Assembly (NCBI RefSeq): GCF_029265695.1
Contig: NZ_JAJUHW010000017.1
Coordinates: 1-54,679, forward strand
Direction: 5' to 3'
Source of the DNA: Gracilinema caldarium
Lineage (GTDB): Bacteria > Spirochaetota > Spirochaetia > Treponematales > Breznakiellaceae
Length of the DNA stretch: 54,679 nucleotides
Both the position numbers and the translations under genes were made by a program. The notes beneath the pieces were generated by a model. It searched no databases and was not told the origin of the DNA. It saw only the letters and a list, made by a program, of their open reading frames with translations. Of this stretch, positions 25,241-34,462 are shown piece by piece; positions within the stretch are counted from its first letter, which is position 1, and the number at the start of each line of letters is the position of its first letter.

Positions 25241-27424
25241 TTAGAAATGAATCCTTGTCTCAAATGTAATGGTTGGACTTGTTTTGTATTGTGGCTCTGC
25301 CAACGTTGGGCTTGTAGTCAGCACTGCATTGTTCGCAAGTACAACTGCAAAGTCAACCGTACTGGCTATGGGAACAACGATTTCACCTGAGAAAATAGTG
25401 TTTGCATCCACCAGAGGTTGTCCCTTGCTGATCGCATAGGCGAAACCGGTCCGTTCGTATGTGATGGCACCGGAAATGTCATAGAAGGGCAGAAGTCCTT
25501 TGTTGATAACCAGTTTTGCAAGGATATAATCCTGTTGAGCAATTACATCCCAGCTTGCATTTGAATCGGGACTCCATGGCATCATGTAACCTGCGGTAAA
25601 TACAATTTTGTCTTTAATCAGGGAGAAACCTGCTTCGCCGTATATGCCATTTACCGTTACATCGTTTGAAGCGTTTGTTGCAGTGAGCAGACTGTAGAAA
25701 TCCAGAGCGTATTTTACCCTGTTCCGTTCATAGGTATTGTCAAAGAAGGTTGGCCGATAGGCACCGCGGTAATACCGGTATTCAAGCCGCCAGTCTACCA
25801 TCAATGCCTTGCCCATAAAACCGGATACAAAGCCGTAGTTTCTGAATGCCTCGAAACCGCTGCCATACTCAGGATTGTAAATTGCCTGATACTGCAAACC
25901 CTCTTTGAGACTGCCAGCGGCGGTTCTATTATAGGGGGCTACCGCAGCTACATCGGCAAAGGCCCGGAGGCTCAAGAAGCTCAATTTCAGAATGGGGAAA
26001 TCAAGGTCCAGGGCAGACCCTATAATCATAGGATCGCCGATGCTGTCCCGTTCAGCCTGGGTCGCAAGGCTCCCTGCGGGATTAATGTCAGCTATAGCGC
26101 TTACACCAAAGAATGAGAGCAATTTAATGCGACCGCCGAAAATCTCAGGTTTTCCGAGATCATTTACAACCCCTTCCACTCCCCATGGACCGGCATCGTA
26201 GCCAGCGTTAATGCCAACCCGTCGTACCGAGGGGAAATCCGCGTCGTTGGCGAAATTCCGCATCAGGACTCCATGGCCGATAGTCATGTTCGAAAGATTT
26301 CCGACTTTGAAATACAGGGGGTCAACCAGAGGTTGTCCATACTCAATAAAGCGGATTTTAAGAGCCAGGTCCTGCAGCGCATCCAGGGCTCCCTGCGTTG
26401 GATCCGTATTCCAGTATTCGCTTCCGAAGGACCATTCATCGTTCCCATTGGGATGGTACCAGCTGTTGGGATTAAAGAGATCATTGGTATAAATGACAGG
26501 GAGATACAATCCCATTTTCAGTTTCCCAATGGAGAATACGGGTTGAATTACTGCTTTAGAATAAGTATTTCCATCGATCACCACAGAACCAATTTCAAAG
26601 CCCAGGATGTCTCCCAGCCAAGCCATGAGTTTTGATTCCTGGGCAGGCTTAGATGCTGGTTTTTCAGCAGTTTCGGAGCTAGGAGTGCTGGTCTCTGCTA
26701 CGGGAGAAGTTGTCTTTTCCTCAGATTTAGCCTTTTCCTCTCCCTGTGTGGTTTCTTCTTGGGGAACTGCAGCTGGATCTACCGCTTTGAATTCATCAAT
26801 ATCACCGAAATCATTGGAGAATTGTTCCGGAGTAAAGGGCGAAGGAATAAAACTCGGTCCGAAAACATCGGCAAATTGACCAGCGCCAACTAAAATCGGC
26901 TGCAAAGTACCATCAGCCAGGGTTTTCGCAAACTCTACAAGGCCCCGCTGTACATAGACTGCATCCCGGGCACCTTCTACAACAAGCATGCTAAAATCGG
27001 TTCCACGGACGCCGCAGACCGCGGTCGGTGTTTTTATCTGGTATTTATTGCTGCCGACTGTCTTTGCCGCTACGGTTCTAATTTTACCGCCAAGAAGGGC
27101 AAACTCGTTGGTATCTTTGCCTGCGGAACCCGCGAGGCCTTCTACCTTAAAGCTGGTATTCCGGGCTATTTTGATAATACTGCCGTTTGGATCCAGTTTT
27201 AATTCCGCGTTGGTGGCCAGAGTTTTAATTGTTTCTCCCGGCAGTATCTCGTCTCCGACATAGGCGCTGCGGATGGTCCCTCCGCTGGTCAGTATTTGGA
27301 TTGCTGTTTCATCGTCCGCATATACCAGGAGCGCTTTCGGTCCTGTCTGGGCAAACAGACCGTTTGCGACCACAAACAAAGCAATGAAAAATAATGCAAA
27401 AAATCTATTATGTTTTTGCAACAT
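25241..27424 (-). CDS. FecR-domain protein fused to an outer-membrane beta-barrel
   Basis: A 727-residue exported protein: signal peptide 1-25 (ending LFAQ), FecR domain about 40-185 (LPGETIKTLATNAELKLDP, TPTAVCGVRGTDF), a Glu/Ser/Pro-rich linker 225-262, then a barrel-like half from 275 that ends in TRIHF, an aromatic terminal signature. FecR domains usually sit in inner-membrane anti-sigma regulators or in cell-wall-binding proteins; here one is joined to a probable outer-membrane barrel. Residues 360-440 match the barrel encoded upstream (27440-28831), so the two are paralogs. AGGAGGA lies 6 bases before the ATG. No FecI-type sigma factor gene is near. Confidence 0.8.
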   Translation of the reverse strand: MLQKHNRFFALFFIALFVVANGLFAQTGPKALLVYADDETAIQILTSGGTIRSAYVGDEILPGETIKTLATNAELKLDPNGSIIKIARNTSFKVEGLAGSAGKDTNEFALLGGKIRTVAAKTVGSNKYQIKTPTAVCGVRGTDFSMLVVEGARDAVYVQRGLVEFAKTLADGTLQPILVGAGQFADVFGPSFIPSPFTPEQFSNDFGDIDEFKAVDPAAVPQEETTQGEEKAKSEEKTTSPVAETSTPSSETAEKPASKPAQESKLMAWLGDILGFEIGSVVIDGNTYSKAVIQPVFSIGKLKMGLYLPVIYTNDLFNPNSWYHPNGNDEWSFGSEYWNTDPTQGALDALQDLALKIRFIEYGQPLVDPLYFKVGNLSNMTIGHGVLMRNFANDADFPSVRRVGINAGYDAGPWGVEGVVNDLGKPEIFGGRIKLLSFFGVSAIADINPAGSLATQAERDSIGDPMIIGSALDLDFPILKLSFLSLRAFADVAAVAPYNRTAAGSLKEGLQYQAIYNPEYGSGFEAFRNYGFVSGFMGKALMVDWRLEYRYYRGAYRPTFFDNTYERNRVKYALDFYSLLTATNASNDVTVNGIYGEAGFSLIKDKIVFTAGYMMPWSPDSNASWDVIAQQDYILAKLVINKGLLPFYDISGAITYERTGFAYAISKGQPLVDANTIFSGEIVVPIASTVDFAVVLANNAVLTTSPTLAEPQYKTSPTITFETRIHF

Positions 27425-27439
27425 GAATATCCTCCTTTT

Positions 27440-28831
27440 TCAGAACTGAATCGAGCTCATGAGGCTCGATGTCACTATATAATTTCCAGTAGCGGGATCG
27501 TAACGTAGGTTGTATAACAGGCTTAAGACCGCAGGACCCGTTCTATAATTAATTTTAGCACCGATTACTGCGTTTTCAGGGCTCACAAGATCTTTCCAGA
27601 AGTTGCCTGTACCAATGGGACTTGGAGCGCCTAAATAGTATTTTTCATAGAGGGCGTCAAAAGAAAAGCCTGCGAGGAATCCCTCTGCCAAAGTAAATAC
27701 GCCGCGGAGATGGGGGTAGTCGGTAATGCGAGGATTGGTATCAGGGGCAGCCTTAAATGGCCCGTCCAGCGTGGCCTGGAATACGATTGCGTCGGAAAGC
27801 AATGAAAAACCGAGGTTCGCGAGCCAGCCAGCATATACGGAACCAGAGGCTTCCTGCAGGAGAGCCTGATATTTAAGATGCCGGAAAAGATCATAAGAAC
27901 CATCAAAATAGGTTGGAATAAAATCAGGTCCAAGGAGTCGGATCTGGGCTCCGTACAGCATGAAGCCCGCCAGTTTTCCTCCCACACCAACCATACTGCC
28001 CCAGCGGCCTTTGGGTTCAAAGGCAAGGTCTGCAAAGGCGGCCATGTTGACAAGGGGCGTACTCAGGACCGGCAATTTTGTGTCCACCCCTGCGATGGTA
28101 ACTGTGTCGGCAGAACCAATCGCAGTCCTAAAGGCATCGCTGGCATAGCGCAGCGGATCCGTATCTGCTGCGACGGTGGCTCCGATTTGCAGATTTTTAA
28201 GCAGCGGCATCTCGGTGCCGGCAAGGGGCCTTACATAAAGGCGGCTTCCAAAAACATCAAATTTTGCGAGGTTTCCCGCAAAGGTTTCGATTCCTACATA
28301 GGGAAAGTCTAAGAGCTGGCCATCCACATCCAGGGCGGCACCAAAAATTCGTGTTTCAGGAAGGAAGCGAGTATTGGAGTAGTTTCCCATAATAAAGCCG
28401 TTTCCCAGGGTGCCGTCATCGAAGGATCCGAGCTTTACAAAAAGGTTTTCACCCTTTTGGCCATAGCGGACATAGGCAATTTTGGGTAAATATAACTCAA
28501 AAAAGCTTTTTCCTGCTTTTTCAGGAATCCAGTCCGGTTCGTATATTTCTATGGCCATTCCGTTTTGCCCTGGTTTGATATTGAAATGCAGGGTAACATC
28601 CAGGCCTACACCAATCTTCCCAAATGAAATATCAGGTTTTAAGGCAAGCTTTTGATAGGTTGCCTGATTGGTACTGTCTGCAGGTGCAGTAGGATCTATT
28701 GGTAAGGTTTCTGTTCCCAGACCTAGTTCAAACTTAAACCCAAATGGTGACGCTGCATCGCTTCCTTCAGCCACAACAAAAGAAAGGCTGATAAAAACTA
28801 ATAGGGTGACGATTAAAAGCCTGTTTCTCAT
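27440..28831 (-). CDS. Outer-membrane beta-barrel protein, paralog of the FecR-barrel
   Basis: A 463-residue protein with a signal peptide (1-22, ending FVVAEG) and a barrel body ending in SSIQF. Residues about 125-190 (VRYGQKGENLFVKLGSF, TLGNGFIMGNYSN, then an R..G step) match the FecR-barrel gene downstream in order and spacing. I chose ATG 28831, behind GGAGG (28841-28845); an in-frame ATG at 28852 lies too close to the -10-like element. It is 15 bases ahead of the FecR-barrel gene, so they are co-transcribed. Pore or adhesion function is unknown. Confidence 0.75.
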   Translation of the reverse strand: MRNRLLIVTLLVFISLSFVVAEGSDAASPFGFKFELGLGTETLPIDPTAPADSTNQATYQKLALKPDISFGKIGVGLDVTLHFNIKPGQNGMAIEIYEPDWIPEKAGKSFFELYLPKIAYVRYGQKGENLFVKLGSFDDGTLGNGFIMGNYSNTRFLPETRIFGAALDVDGQLLDFPYVGIETFAGNLAKFDVFGSRLYVRPLAGTEMPLLKNLQIGATVAADTDPLRYASDAFRTAIGSADTVTIAGVDTKLPVLSTPLVNMAAFADLAFEPKGRWGSMVGVGGKLAGFMLYGAQIRLLGPDFIPTYFDGSYDLFRHLKYQALLQEASGSVYAGWLANLGFSLLSDAIVFQATLDGPFKAAPDTNPRITDYPHLRGVFTLAEGFLAGFSFDALYEKYYLGAPSPIGTGNFWKDLVSPENAVIGAKINYRTGPAVLSLLYNLRYDPATGNYIVTSSLMSSIQF

Positions 28832-28854
28832 ACAACTGGTCCTCCATGTCATTC

Positions 28855-28868
28855 ATAGTATACTACAA
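28855..28868 (-). promoter_or_regulatory. Copy 1 of a shared 14-base promoter element
   Basis: On the minus strand this reads TTGTAGTATACTAT, with a palindromic core TAGTATACTA containing a TATACT -10 box. It lies 24 bases before the barrel start at 28831. The same 14 bases recur before the giant protein gene (34117-34130). Confidence 0.45.
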
Positions 28869-28902
28869 AACTGCTTAAAAACCAGCAAAAATACCTATTT
28901 TG

Positions 28903-31900
28903 TCAGAATTGGACTTTAATTTGGATTCCCGTACTGCCAAGCAAGGTAAAGCTGTTTTTTTCTAAATTGTGGTCATACTGAGCCTTGCCGAAGGCGCTTA
29001 TGGTAAGGCGGTTGCGTATCCTTACAATAGACTCATGGCTTAAGCTTAATTGCCATGTATCAGAACTGCCCATATCTATCTTTGTTTCCAATGTCTCTTT
29101 TTGCAGCAATTCTGCCGGTGCTGCTGCTATTTCAGCAAGGCCGGGTATGCTGTTTTGCATCCTTGTATTTGATGAAAGGGTTCTGAAAAGCGCCCCCAAT
29201 AGGCTCTGAGAATTGGGGCGGGTCCAAGAGAGGCTCAGAGCATCAGACCAGCGGGTTTGCATAAGATTCAATGCATTGTTGATTTCTAGGCTAGACCCAG
29301 AAAAACCATAGAAGGAAGAGCGCTGCTGGAGGACCGCTTTCCATTCTTGCAGTATATAGTCGCTGTAAGTGAAATTAAGACTTAGCTGCTGTGAAAATTC
29401 ATCATCCCGATAAACCTTAAAGAGAGGGCTTTGGCCATAGGCTCCAAACAGATTGACCGCCGATGAGGCGACGCTGGTTTCCCAGGAAAGTTTATCCGTA
29501 TAGTTCGATAAATTCTGTTCAGCCCTTCTTGCTATTTTAGACTCTACCCTTGCAGGGAATATGAGGGCCCACGGATTTGCAGGGGCTGGGGCCTGAATAG
29601 AAAACGTGTAGCTATCAATAAAAGATAATGAACCCAGTCCGCTGCTTTGCCCATCCTGATTTAAAATGAAATAATCTTTGAGCTCTGGCGCAAAAAGCCC
29701 ATAAACCGGAGGAAACAGCACTATATTTTGATGAGCGCTGATAAACGACCCGTATTGGTCTGCATCAGTCCATAAGCTTGAGCCTGCGTCAGAACTATTC
29801 TGTTTAATCTCCCGGCGAAATCCCACATTTCCCTTAATGGGCGAAAAGATAAATGGAAATGAAAACCCGTAATGAATAGCCTGATCCGCAGCATTCAAAT
29901 TCTTCTGAGACCGGGAACTCATGACAGCATCAGCAGAAAAACCTAAAGGTTTAAGTTCTAGTCCGCTTTTTGCACCAAGAGTCCAAACTCGGCTTCGTGC
30001 ATCGAGCCCTTCGTCCGGCAAAAGACTTTTTATGCTTTCGGTCCATACAAGGGAGTATCCCACGCTGGTCCCGGAAAACGCCTCCGCTGCGCTGTTGATA
30101 TACGATAGATCCCCTGTAGAAGCTATAAAGAAGACTTTATTCCGGCTTTCAGCGCTGTATTTCCATTGGCGCTGAACAGTAACAATTTCCTGACTTGCCT
30201 GGGCAGAAAGGCTGGCTGTAAAGGACAAGTCGGACATGAGTATCCGCGGGATACTTACTTTTCCAGACCCCTGCTGCATATAACTTGTTTGGTCTAGGGA
30301 AAAACTGTTCTCGACTTCCAGAGGGCCTAAGGGGAGGGTAATGCGGTGGGCGCCGTTCCAGATAAGACTATTCTGCTCCGCGGTGATTCCGCCCCGCAGC
30401 TCTATCGGGCAGCCCAGGAGGACAAAGGCCGCAGAAGATTGGTTCTGAATGTTGGCAAAGGCTGAAGGGTAGGGGGCCTCCGCGGGAAGCTGGTACAGGC
30501 CTTCAGAGGAACTTAGAAGCTTAAGGTCAGTGAGGATGGGAACCTTGTTCAGGGATAGGAGCGGCCCTTTTTGATTCCACTGCACCGAGATGCCGCCCCG
30601 TCCCTGGAAGCTTGCAACAGCCTCGGTGAATAGGATCTCATCAACAGCAAAATTCCCATCGGGTAAGGTTGATGAACTATCCTGAGGTAAAAGATAAAAG
30701 GCTACATATTGATAAAGCCCCTCCGCAGTAGTTCCGCCGAGGCCCTCGGTCCCCGCGGGCATAAAAGTTACCGTTGCATTTTGTATGGACTTTCCATCTA
30801 TAAAAACCTGTTTCTGGCTCGTATTATATTGAATATCAAGCTTAGACCATTGGTCTGGGGTAAAGGTAGAAATGGGAATATGGGCCTGGATATGGGGGCT
30901 TGTGAAAAGGTCCAGGCTGGAAGACACGAGGATAACCAATGTGCCGCTATTTAGGCTTGTCTGATCCGTGTTTGCCTTCGGGCCCCGGACAAAAAGAGTC
31001 AGGTTTTTGTAATTTTCTGGCGGCGGCGCCAGTACCCGACTGTCCGCTCCGGCCCCTGTGCCGCCCGTGCTGGTGCCAAGACCGCTAAAGGAGACTTCAA
31101 GGATCCGCTGGGAAGCGCCTGCGGGATGGAGCTTGTCGATAAGTTCGCCGTAGCGGCTGCGGAGGCTCGAATCGTTACGTTCTAACGCATCGACCTGCGC
31201 ATTGCTCTCCGCAGCCGCTGGCCGCGGCAGCCCTCCAGAAACTACGATGGGCCGGGTACTGGCGCCGCTCACGACCGGCGGGCCTGAGAGGAGCCGGGTG
31301 TTCAGCGTGTAGCTCGTGCCGCTTGTAACCACCACAAACCGCAGGGCCCGGGCCCCAGCCAGGGCCCGCCGGTCGGCTTCGCTTAAGGTAAGGGTGGCGG
31401 TCTGCCATTGGGTCGGCAGAACACCGGCAGGATTAGCGGTTGCGCTGTCAAATATTTTCGCGGTAAGGACGATAGCGCTGTTTTCCCAGCCCGTGCCGCT
31501 TGAGCCGGTGCTGCCAGAAGCGGAACCAGCCGCGCCGTCCAGGGCGCCGATCTGGAGGTAAACCTGGACCGTTACACCCGATAATGAAGAGGGCACATCA
31601 TAAAACCGAAAGGGTATAGCAATTTGGCGGGCCCCCGCCAAGGCGCCTGCGGCATCTTCCATCGGTACTTGGAAGCCCGCCCAGAAACGGCTCTCAGTAT
31701 AAGTGGCTTCGCCGACTAAAACTCTTGTGTCCAGGGTGCTGTCGCTCACCAGGTAGGGGCCGGTTTTGTCCGGAATAAGCTGGGCTCCGTCCCAGTCAAT
31801 TCCGTGGAGTGTGCTGATGCCGAGGATGTCCGTAGAACTATAGGAACGGTAGACCAGGCCCGCCTGGTTATCTGCTGTTAGCGCAGGCAAAGGTGAGCGA

Positions 31901-34107
31901 TAATCATTAAGGCTTCGGGGTTCAGGACTCTGATAAAAGCCTGAAACAGGGAAGGGTTCGGCGTAACGGGCCCCTTCCATCCCTAAAATGCGGTATATAC
32001 CCGTTGTGTCTTCCTGCCGGTAGAAGAGACCCGCCCTGCTGTAAAGAGCCAGATGCTCCCAATCCCATCTGAGGCTTCCCGAAAGGCCCACTGTGCCGGG
32101 ACTGGTGCTGGAGCCTTCCGAAAATGCATCGGGGCTCACGTTCCAGCGCAGTCCCATGGCTAGTTCTGCGGAAAAGGGCCCCCCGCTCTGGTAGCTCGCC
32201 CCGATACCTGCAGAGAGGCTCCCGAAACGCCGTTCCTCACTCCGTTTGAGATATTGGATCCGTATCCGTTCCTGGTCTGACGGAGGACTCGCCAGACGAA
32301 CCTCTCCGGTTTCGCTGTCATAGCTTGCAAAGGGATCCGGAAGTCCGTTCCGGTATACCTGTACCGAGCCGGGAAGTACATCCTTTCCTATAAAGAGGGC
32401 TCCCGGACTACCATAGGTGGTAACAAGAATCGCTTTATAAAGGCTCGTAGAATTGGAGGCGGGAAGGTACAGCTCAGGGTGCTGATTGACCAGGGGCCAG
32501 CGGCTTTCGGTACTGCGGATGTCGTAGTCCTTCGTCGTATCCACCAATTCATAGATAGTTGCACCGGAGCTGCTACCGTAGGTGGTACTGCTTGCAGTAC
32601 CGCTTTCGGTACTAACATCAGCGCTGGTAGCAGCGCTGGAAGCTGTATCGCTGGTACTGCTAGAACCAGCCGCTGTGGCTGATGCTGTGGATGTAATGAC
32701 GCTATATGAAGAGAGGGGCTCCAGGGAAAAGCCCTTTTCAGGCTCCCCTGCGGAGCGGTTAACAAATTGTACTTTAGCAGAGGACCCCGCTTGGATCTGG
32801 TACCGGCTGAGACGCTCAAAGGGAGAGAAGGTACCCCGCTCCCAGATAACCAGGCAGCTTGTGCCGCCAATAGTCACCGTTGCAGGTTTGTTGTTGTCAG
32901 TCCCGATGTAATTTGTATCTTTCTGCCCCGGCTGCGGGTAGTTCCGGAGGGCAAACTTAACCGCACTGGAATTAAAAGCCCCCTGTGCCGCGCCGAGGAA
33001 ACCGTTGGCTCCCGCACCAGAAGTATCTCCGTAGGTGCCGAGGCTGCTTGACCAGGGGTTTTCAACTCCTCCCTTCCGGTAAGCCACGGAGAGGCGCTTC
33101 CCCGCCGCAAGGGCCGAAGGGCTGCGTATTTCAATGATTCCAAAGCGGGCGCTTGCGGCGTATTCGGAAGCTAAAGCTAATCTCCAGCGAGCCCCATATT
33201 CATCAATCTGGTCACCCTTGGGATCTTCAATATAGAGCACCGGGACCGTTTCGAGGTTTTCATCGGGGAGCACAAAGGAGTAGCCCCGGACCATGCTGGA
33301 AAGTTCGATGCTGCTTGTGCTTATTTCCCGGCTTCCGATGTAGTTTTTTTCTTCCAGTTTTGCCCCGTCGTAGCGGACCATGCCGTGTACGGTAAGCTGC
33401 GGTTGTTTATCGCTGTTCTGCGGCTTAGGACTCTTACTTTGGCTATCCTGGGCAGACGCCTCACTGGGCTGGCTTGTTTTTTCACCCCTGAGAATGTCAG
33501 CAAAGAGCCAGCGAGTATAAAAGCCGAAGGAAGAGGGGCTTGAGCCCCCCAGGTCCAGATATGGAAAACGGGGAAAATCGAGGCCCGTGTTGCCCACCCC
33601 AGCGTATTGCAGTTTCTCATTAAGAGTTCCCTGATAGCCTGCCCGGTAGGTATTGAGATCATAGTTATCTAAAAAGCTTGCTTCTAAAAACCAGCGGTCC
33701 TGGATCCAGAGACTCAAGGTAAGATCCGCCTTCTGGGTAAAAAGCAGGGGATTGTTTGTTGCTGCGGCTTGTAAGCCCAAATCGGTTAAGGCAAGGCCGC
33801 CCTGGGCAGTGAGACCCGCTTCCCAGGCCCCCTGGAGGAGGAGATTCACCGAACTGTCGTTTCTTGAAAGATTAAAAAGAGAAGGAGAAGCTTCCTCGGC
33901 CTGTCTTGATGGTATTGATGAAAGCCCCCCTCCGCCAGTAGCGGTAGTGGAAAGGCTGCTTCCCTGTACAAAAGCAGGTGAGGGACTGTCGATTTGCGCT
34001 TGAACTGGGCTCGCGAATAAACTCATGAATAAAATCAATATCAGGAAAAGAAAAATGGGTGAGTCTTTTTGTTTTACTGTGTGACAGATGCTTCGCAAAG
34101 AACCCAT
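28903..34107 (-). CDS. Giant exported protein (1734 residues), probable outer-membrane/surface protein
   Basis: The largest gene in the window. A signal peptide (about 1-37, ending SPVQAQ) is followed by long beta-rich regions, a Ser/Thr/Ala-rich low-complexity linker near 470-510, a glycan-binding/LamG-like stretch in the middle (rough guess), and a C-terminal third of amphipathic strands ending in KVQF, a barrel-like terminus. A motif of the type NGLPDPFASYDSETGEVRL suggests presentation domains as in very large barrels such as SprA, but I cannot claim homology. I start at ATG 34107, where the signal peptide begins; no Shine-Dalgarno. Central bases 31000-32700 are more GC-rich than the flanks. 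Confidence 0.7.
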   Translation of the reverse strand: MGSLRSICHTVKQKDSPIFLFLILILFMSLFASPVQAQIDSPSPAFVQGSSLSTTATGGGGLSSIPSRQAEEASPSLFNLSRNDSSVNLLLQGAWEAGLTAQGGLALTDLGLQAAATNNPLLFTQKADLTLSLWIQDRWFLEASFLDNYDLNTYRAGYQGTLNEKLQYAGVGNTGLDFPRFPYLDLGGSSPSSFGFYTRWLFADILRGEKTSQPSEASAQDSQSKSPKPQNSDKQPQLTVHGMVRYDGAKLEEKNYIGSREISTSSIELSSMVRGYSFVLPDENLETVPVLYIEDPKGDQIDEYGARWRLALASEYAASARFGIIEIRSPSALAAGKRLSVAYRKGGVENPWSSSLGTYGDTSGAGANGFLGAAQGAFNSSAVKFALRNYPQPGQKDTNYIGTDNNKPATVTIGGTSCLVIWERGTFSPFERLSRYQIQAGSSAKVQFVNRSAGEPEKGFSLEPLSSYSVITSTASATAAGSSSTSDTASSAATSADVSTESGTASSTTYGSSSGATIYELVDTTKDYDIRSTESRWPLVNQHPELYLPASNSTSLYKAILVTTYGSPGALFIGKDVLPGSVQVYRNGLPDPFASYDSETGEVRLASPPSDQERIRIQYLKRSEERRFGSLSAGIGASYQSGGPFSAELAMGLRWNVSPDAFSEGSSTSPGTVGLSGSLRWDWEHLALYSRAGLFYRQEDTTGIYRILGMEGARYAEPFPVSGFYQSPEPRSLNDYRSPLPALTADNQAGLVYRSYSSTDILGISTLHGIDWDGAQLIPDKTGPYLVSDSTLDTRVLVGEATYTESRFWAGFQVPMEDAAGALAGARQIAIPFRFYDVPSSLSGVTVQVYLQIGALDGAAGSASGSTGSSGTGWENSAIVLTAKIFDSATANPAGVLPTQWQTATLTLSEADRRALAGARALRFVVVTSGTSYTLNTRLLSGPPVVSGASTRPIVVSGGLPRPAAAESNAQVDALERNDSSLRSRYGELIDKLHPAGASQRILEVSFSGLGTSTGGTGAGADSRVLAPPPENYKNLTLFVRGPKANTDQTSLNSGTLVILVSSSLDLFTSPHIQAHIPISTFTPDQWSKLDIQYNTSQKQVFIDGKSIQNATVTFMPAGTEGLGGTTAEGLYQYVAFYLLPQDSSSTLPDGNFAVDEILFTEAVASFQGRGGISVQWNQKGPLLSLNKVPILTDLKLLSSSEGLYQLPAEAPYPSAFANIQNQSSAAFVLLGCPIELRGGITAEQNSLIWNGAHRITLPLGPLEVENSFSLDQTSYMQQGSGKVSIPRILMSDLSFTASLSAQASQEIVTVQRQWKYSAESRNKVFFIASTGDLSYINSAAEAFSGTSVGYSLVWTESIKSLLPDEGLDARSRVWTLGAKSGLELKPLGFSADAVMSSRSQKNLNAADQAIHYGFSFPFIFSPIKGNVGFRREIKQNSSDAGSSLWTDADQYGSFISAHQNIVLFPPVYGLFAPELKDYFILNQDGQSSGLGSLSFIDSYTFSIQAPAPANPWALIFPARVESKIARRAEQNLSNYTDKLSWETSVASSAVNLFGAYGQSPLFKVYRDDEFSQQLSLNFTYSDYILQEWKAVLQQRSSFYGFSGSSLEINNALNLMQTRWSDALSLSWTRPNSQSLLGALFRTLSSNTRMQNSIPGLAEIAAAPAELLQKETLETKIDMGSSDTWQLSLSHESIVRIRNRLTISAFGKAQYDHNLEKNSFTLLGSTGIQIKVQF

Positions 34108-34116
34108 GAATAGTGT

Positions 34117-34130
34117 ATAGTATACTACAA
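34117..34130 (-). promoter_or_regulatory. Copy 2 of the shared 14-base promoter element
   Basis: Identical in 14 of 14 bases to 28855-28868. On the minus strand TATACT (34119-34124) sits 11 bases before the ATG at 34107, with ATTACA (34141-34146) as a 16-base-spaced -35. The palindromic core could also serve the divergent DUF503 gene. Confidence 0.45.
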
Positions 34131-34162
34131 GATTGCCTGGTGTAATGCCAGGGGGGCAGACT

Positions 34163-34450
34163 ATGGTTGTTTCGATGATACAGATGATCTTTGAAATCCC
34201 CGATGTGGAAAGCATTAAGGACAAACGGAAAATAGTAAGGTCCGTAAAGGATAAGCTCCAGCGCCAGTTTCATATGAGCGCAGCAGAGATAGACCTGCAG
34301 GATTCACTTTCTTTTGCCCATATCGGCGGAGCTTTGGTTTCTAATTCCCGAACCTTTGGCGAATCGGTGCTAAACAAGGCGTTTTCCATGATAGAACAGG
34401 AAGTACCGGTAAGAATTCAGGATGTACAAATATATTCGGAAGAATTTTAA
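34163..34450 (+). CDS. DUF503 family protein (YlxP-like)
   Basis: A 95-residue protein of the DUF503 family, small ferredoxin-like-fold proteins often found in ribosome-biogenesis gene sets (YlxP). The KDKRKIVRSVKDKLQRQF segment and the C-terminal VRIQDVQIYSEEF match the family pattern. I start at ATG 34163, behind an AGGGGGG site; in-frame extension upstream runs into the shared promoter element. It lies 12 bases ahead of a lipoprotein gene. Function is not established. Confidence 0.85.
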   Translation: MVVSMIQMIFEIPDVESIKDKRKIVRSVKDKLQRQFHMSAAEIDLQDSLSFAHIGGALVSNSRTFGESVLNKAFSMIEQEVPVRIQDVQIYSEEF

Positions 34451-34462
34451 CAGGAGTGTGTT

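Noticed and set aside
32388-33662. Several open frames opposite the giant protein gene
   Set aside because: The GC-rich central region keeps many frames open; the giant frame alone has a signal peptide, coherent strands and a barrel-like end.
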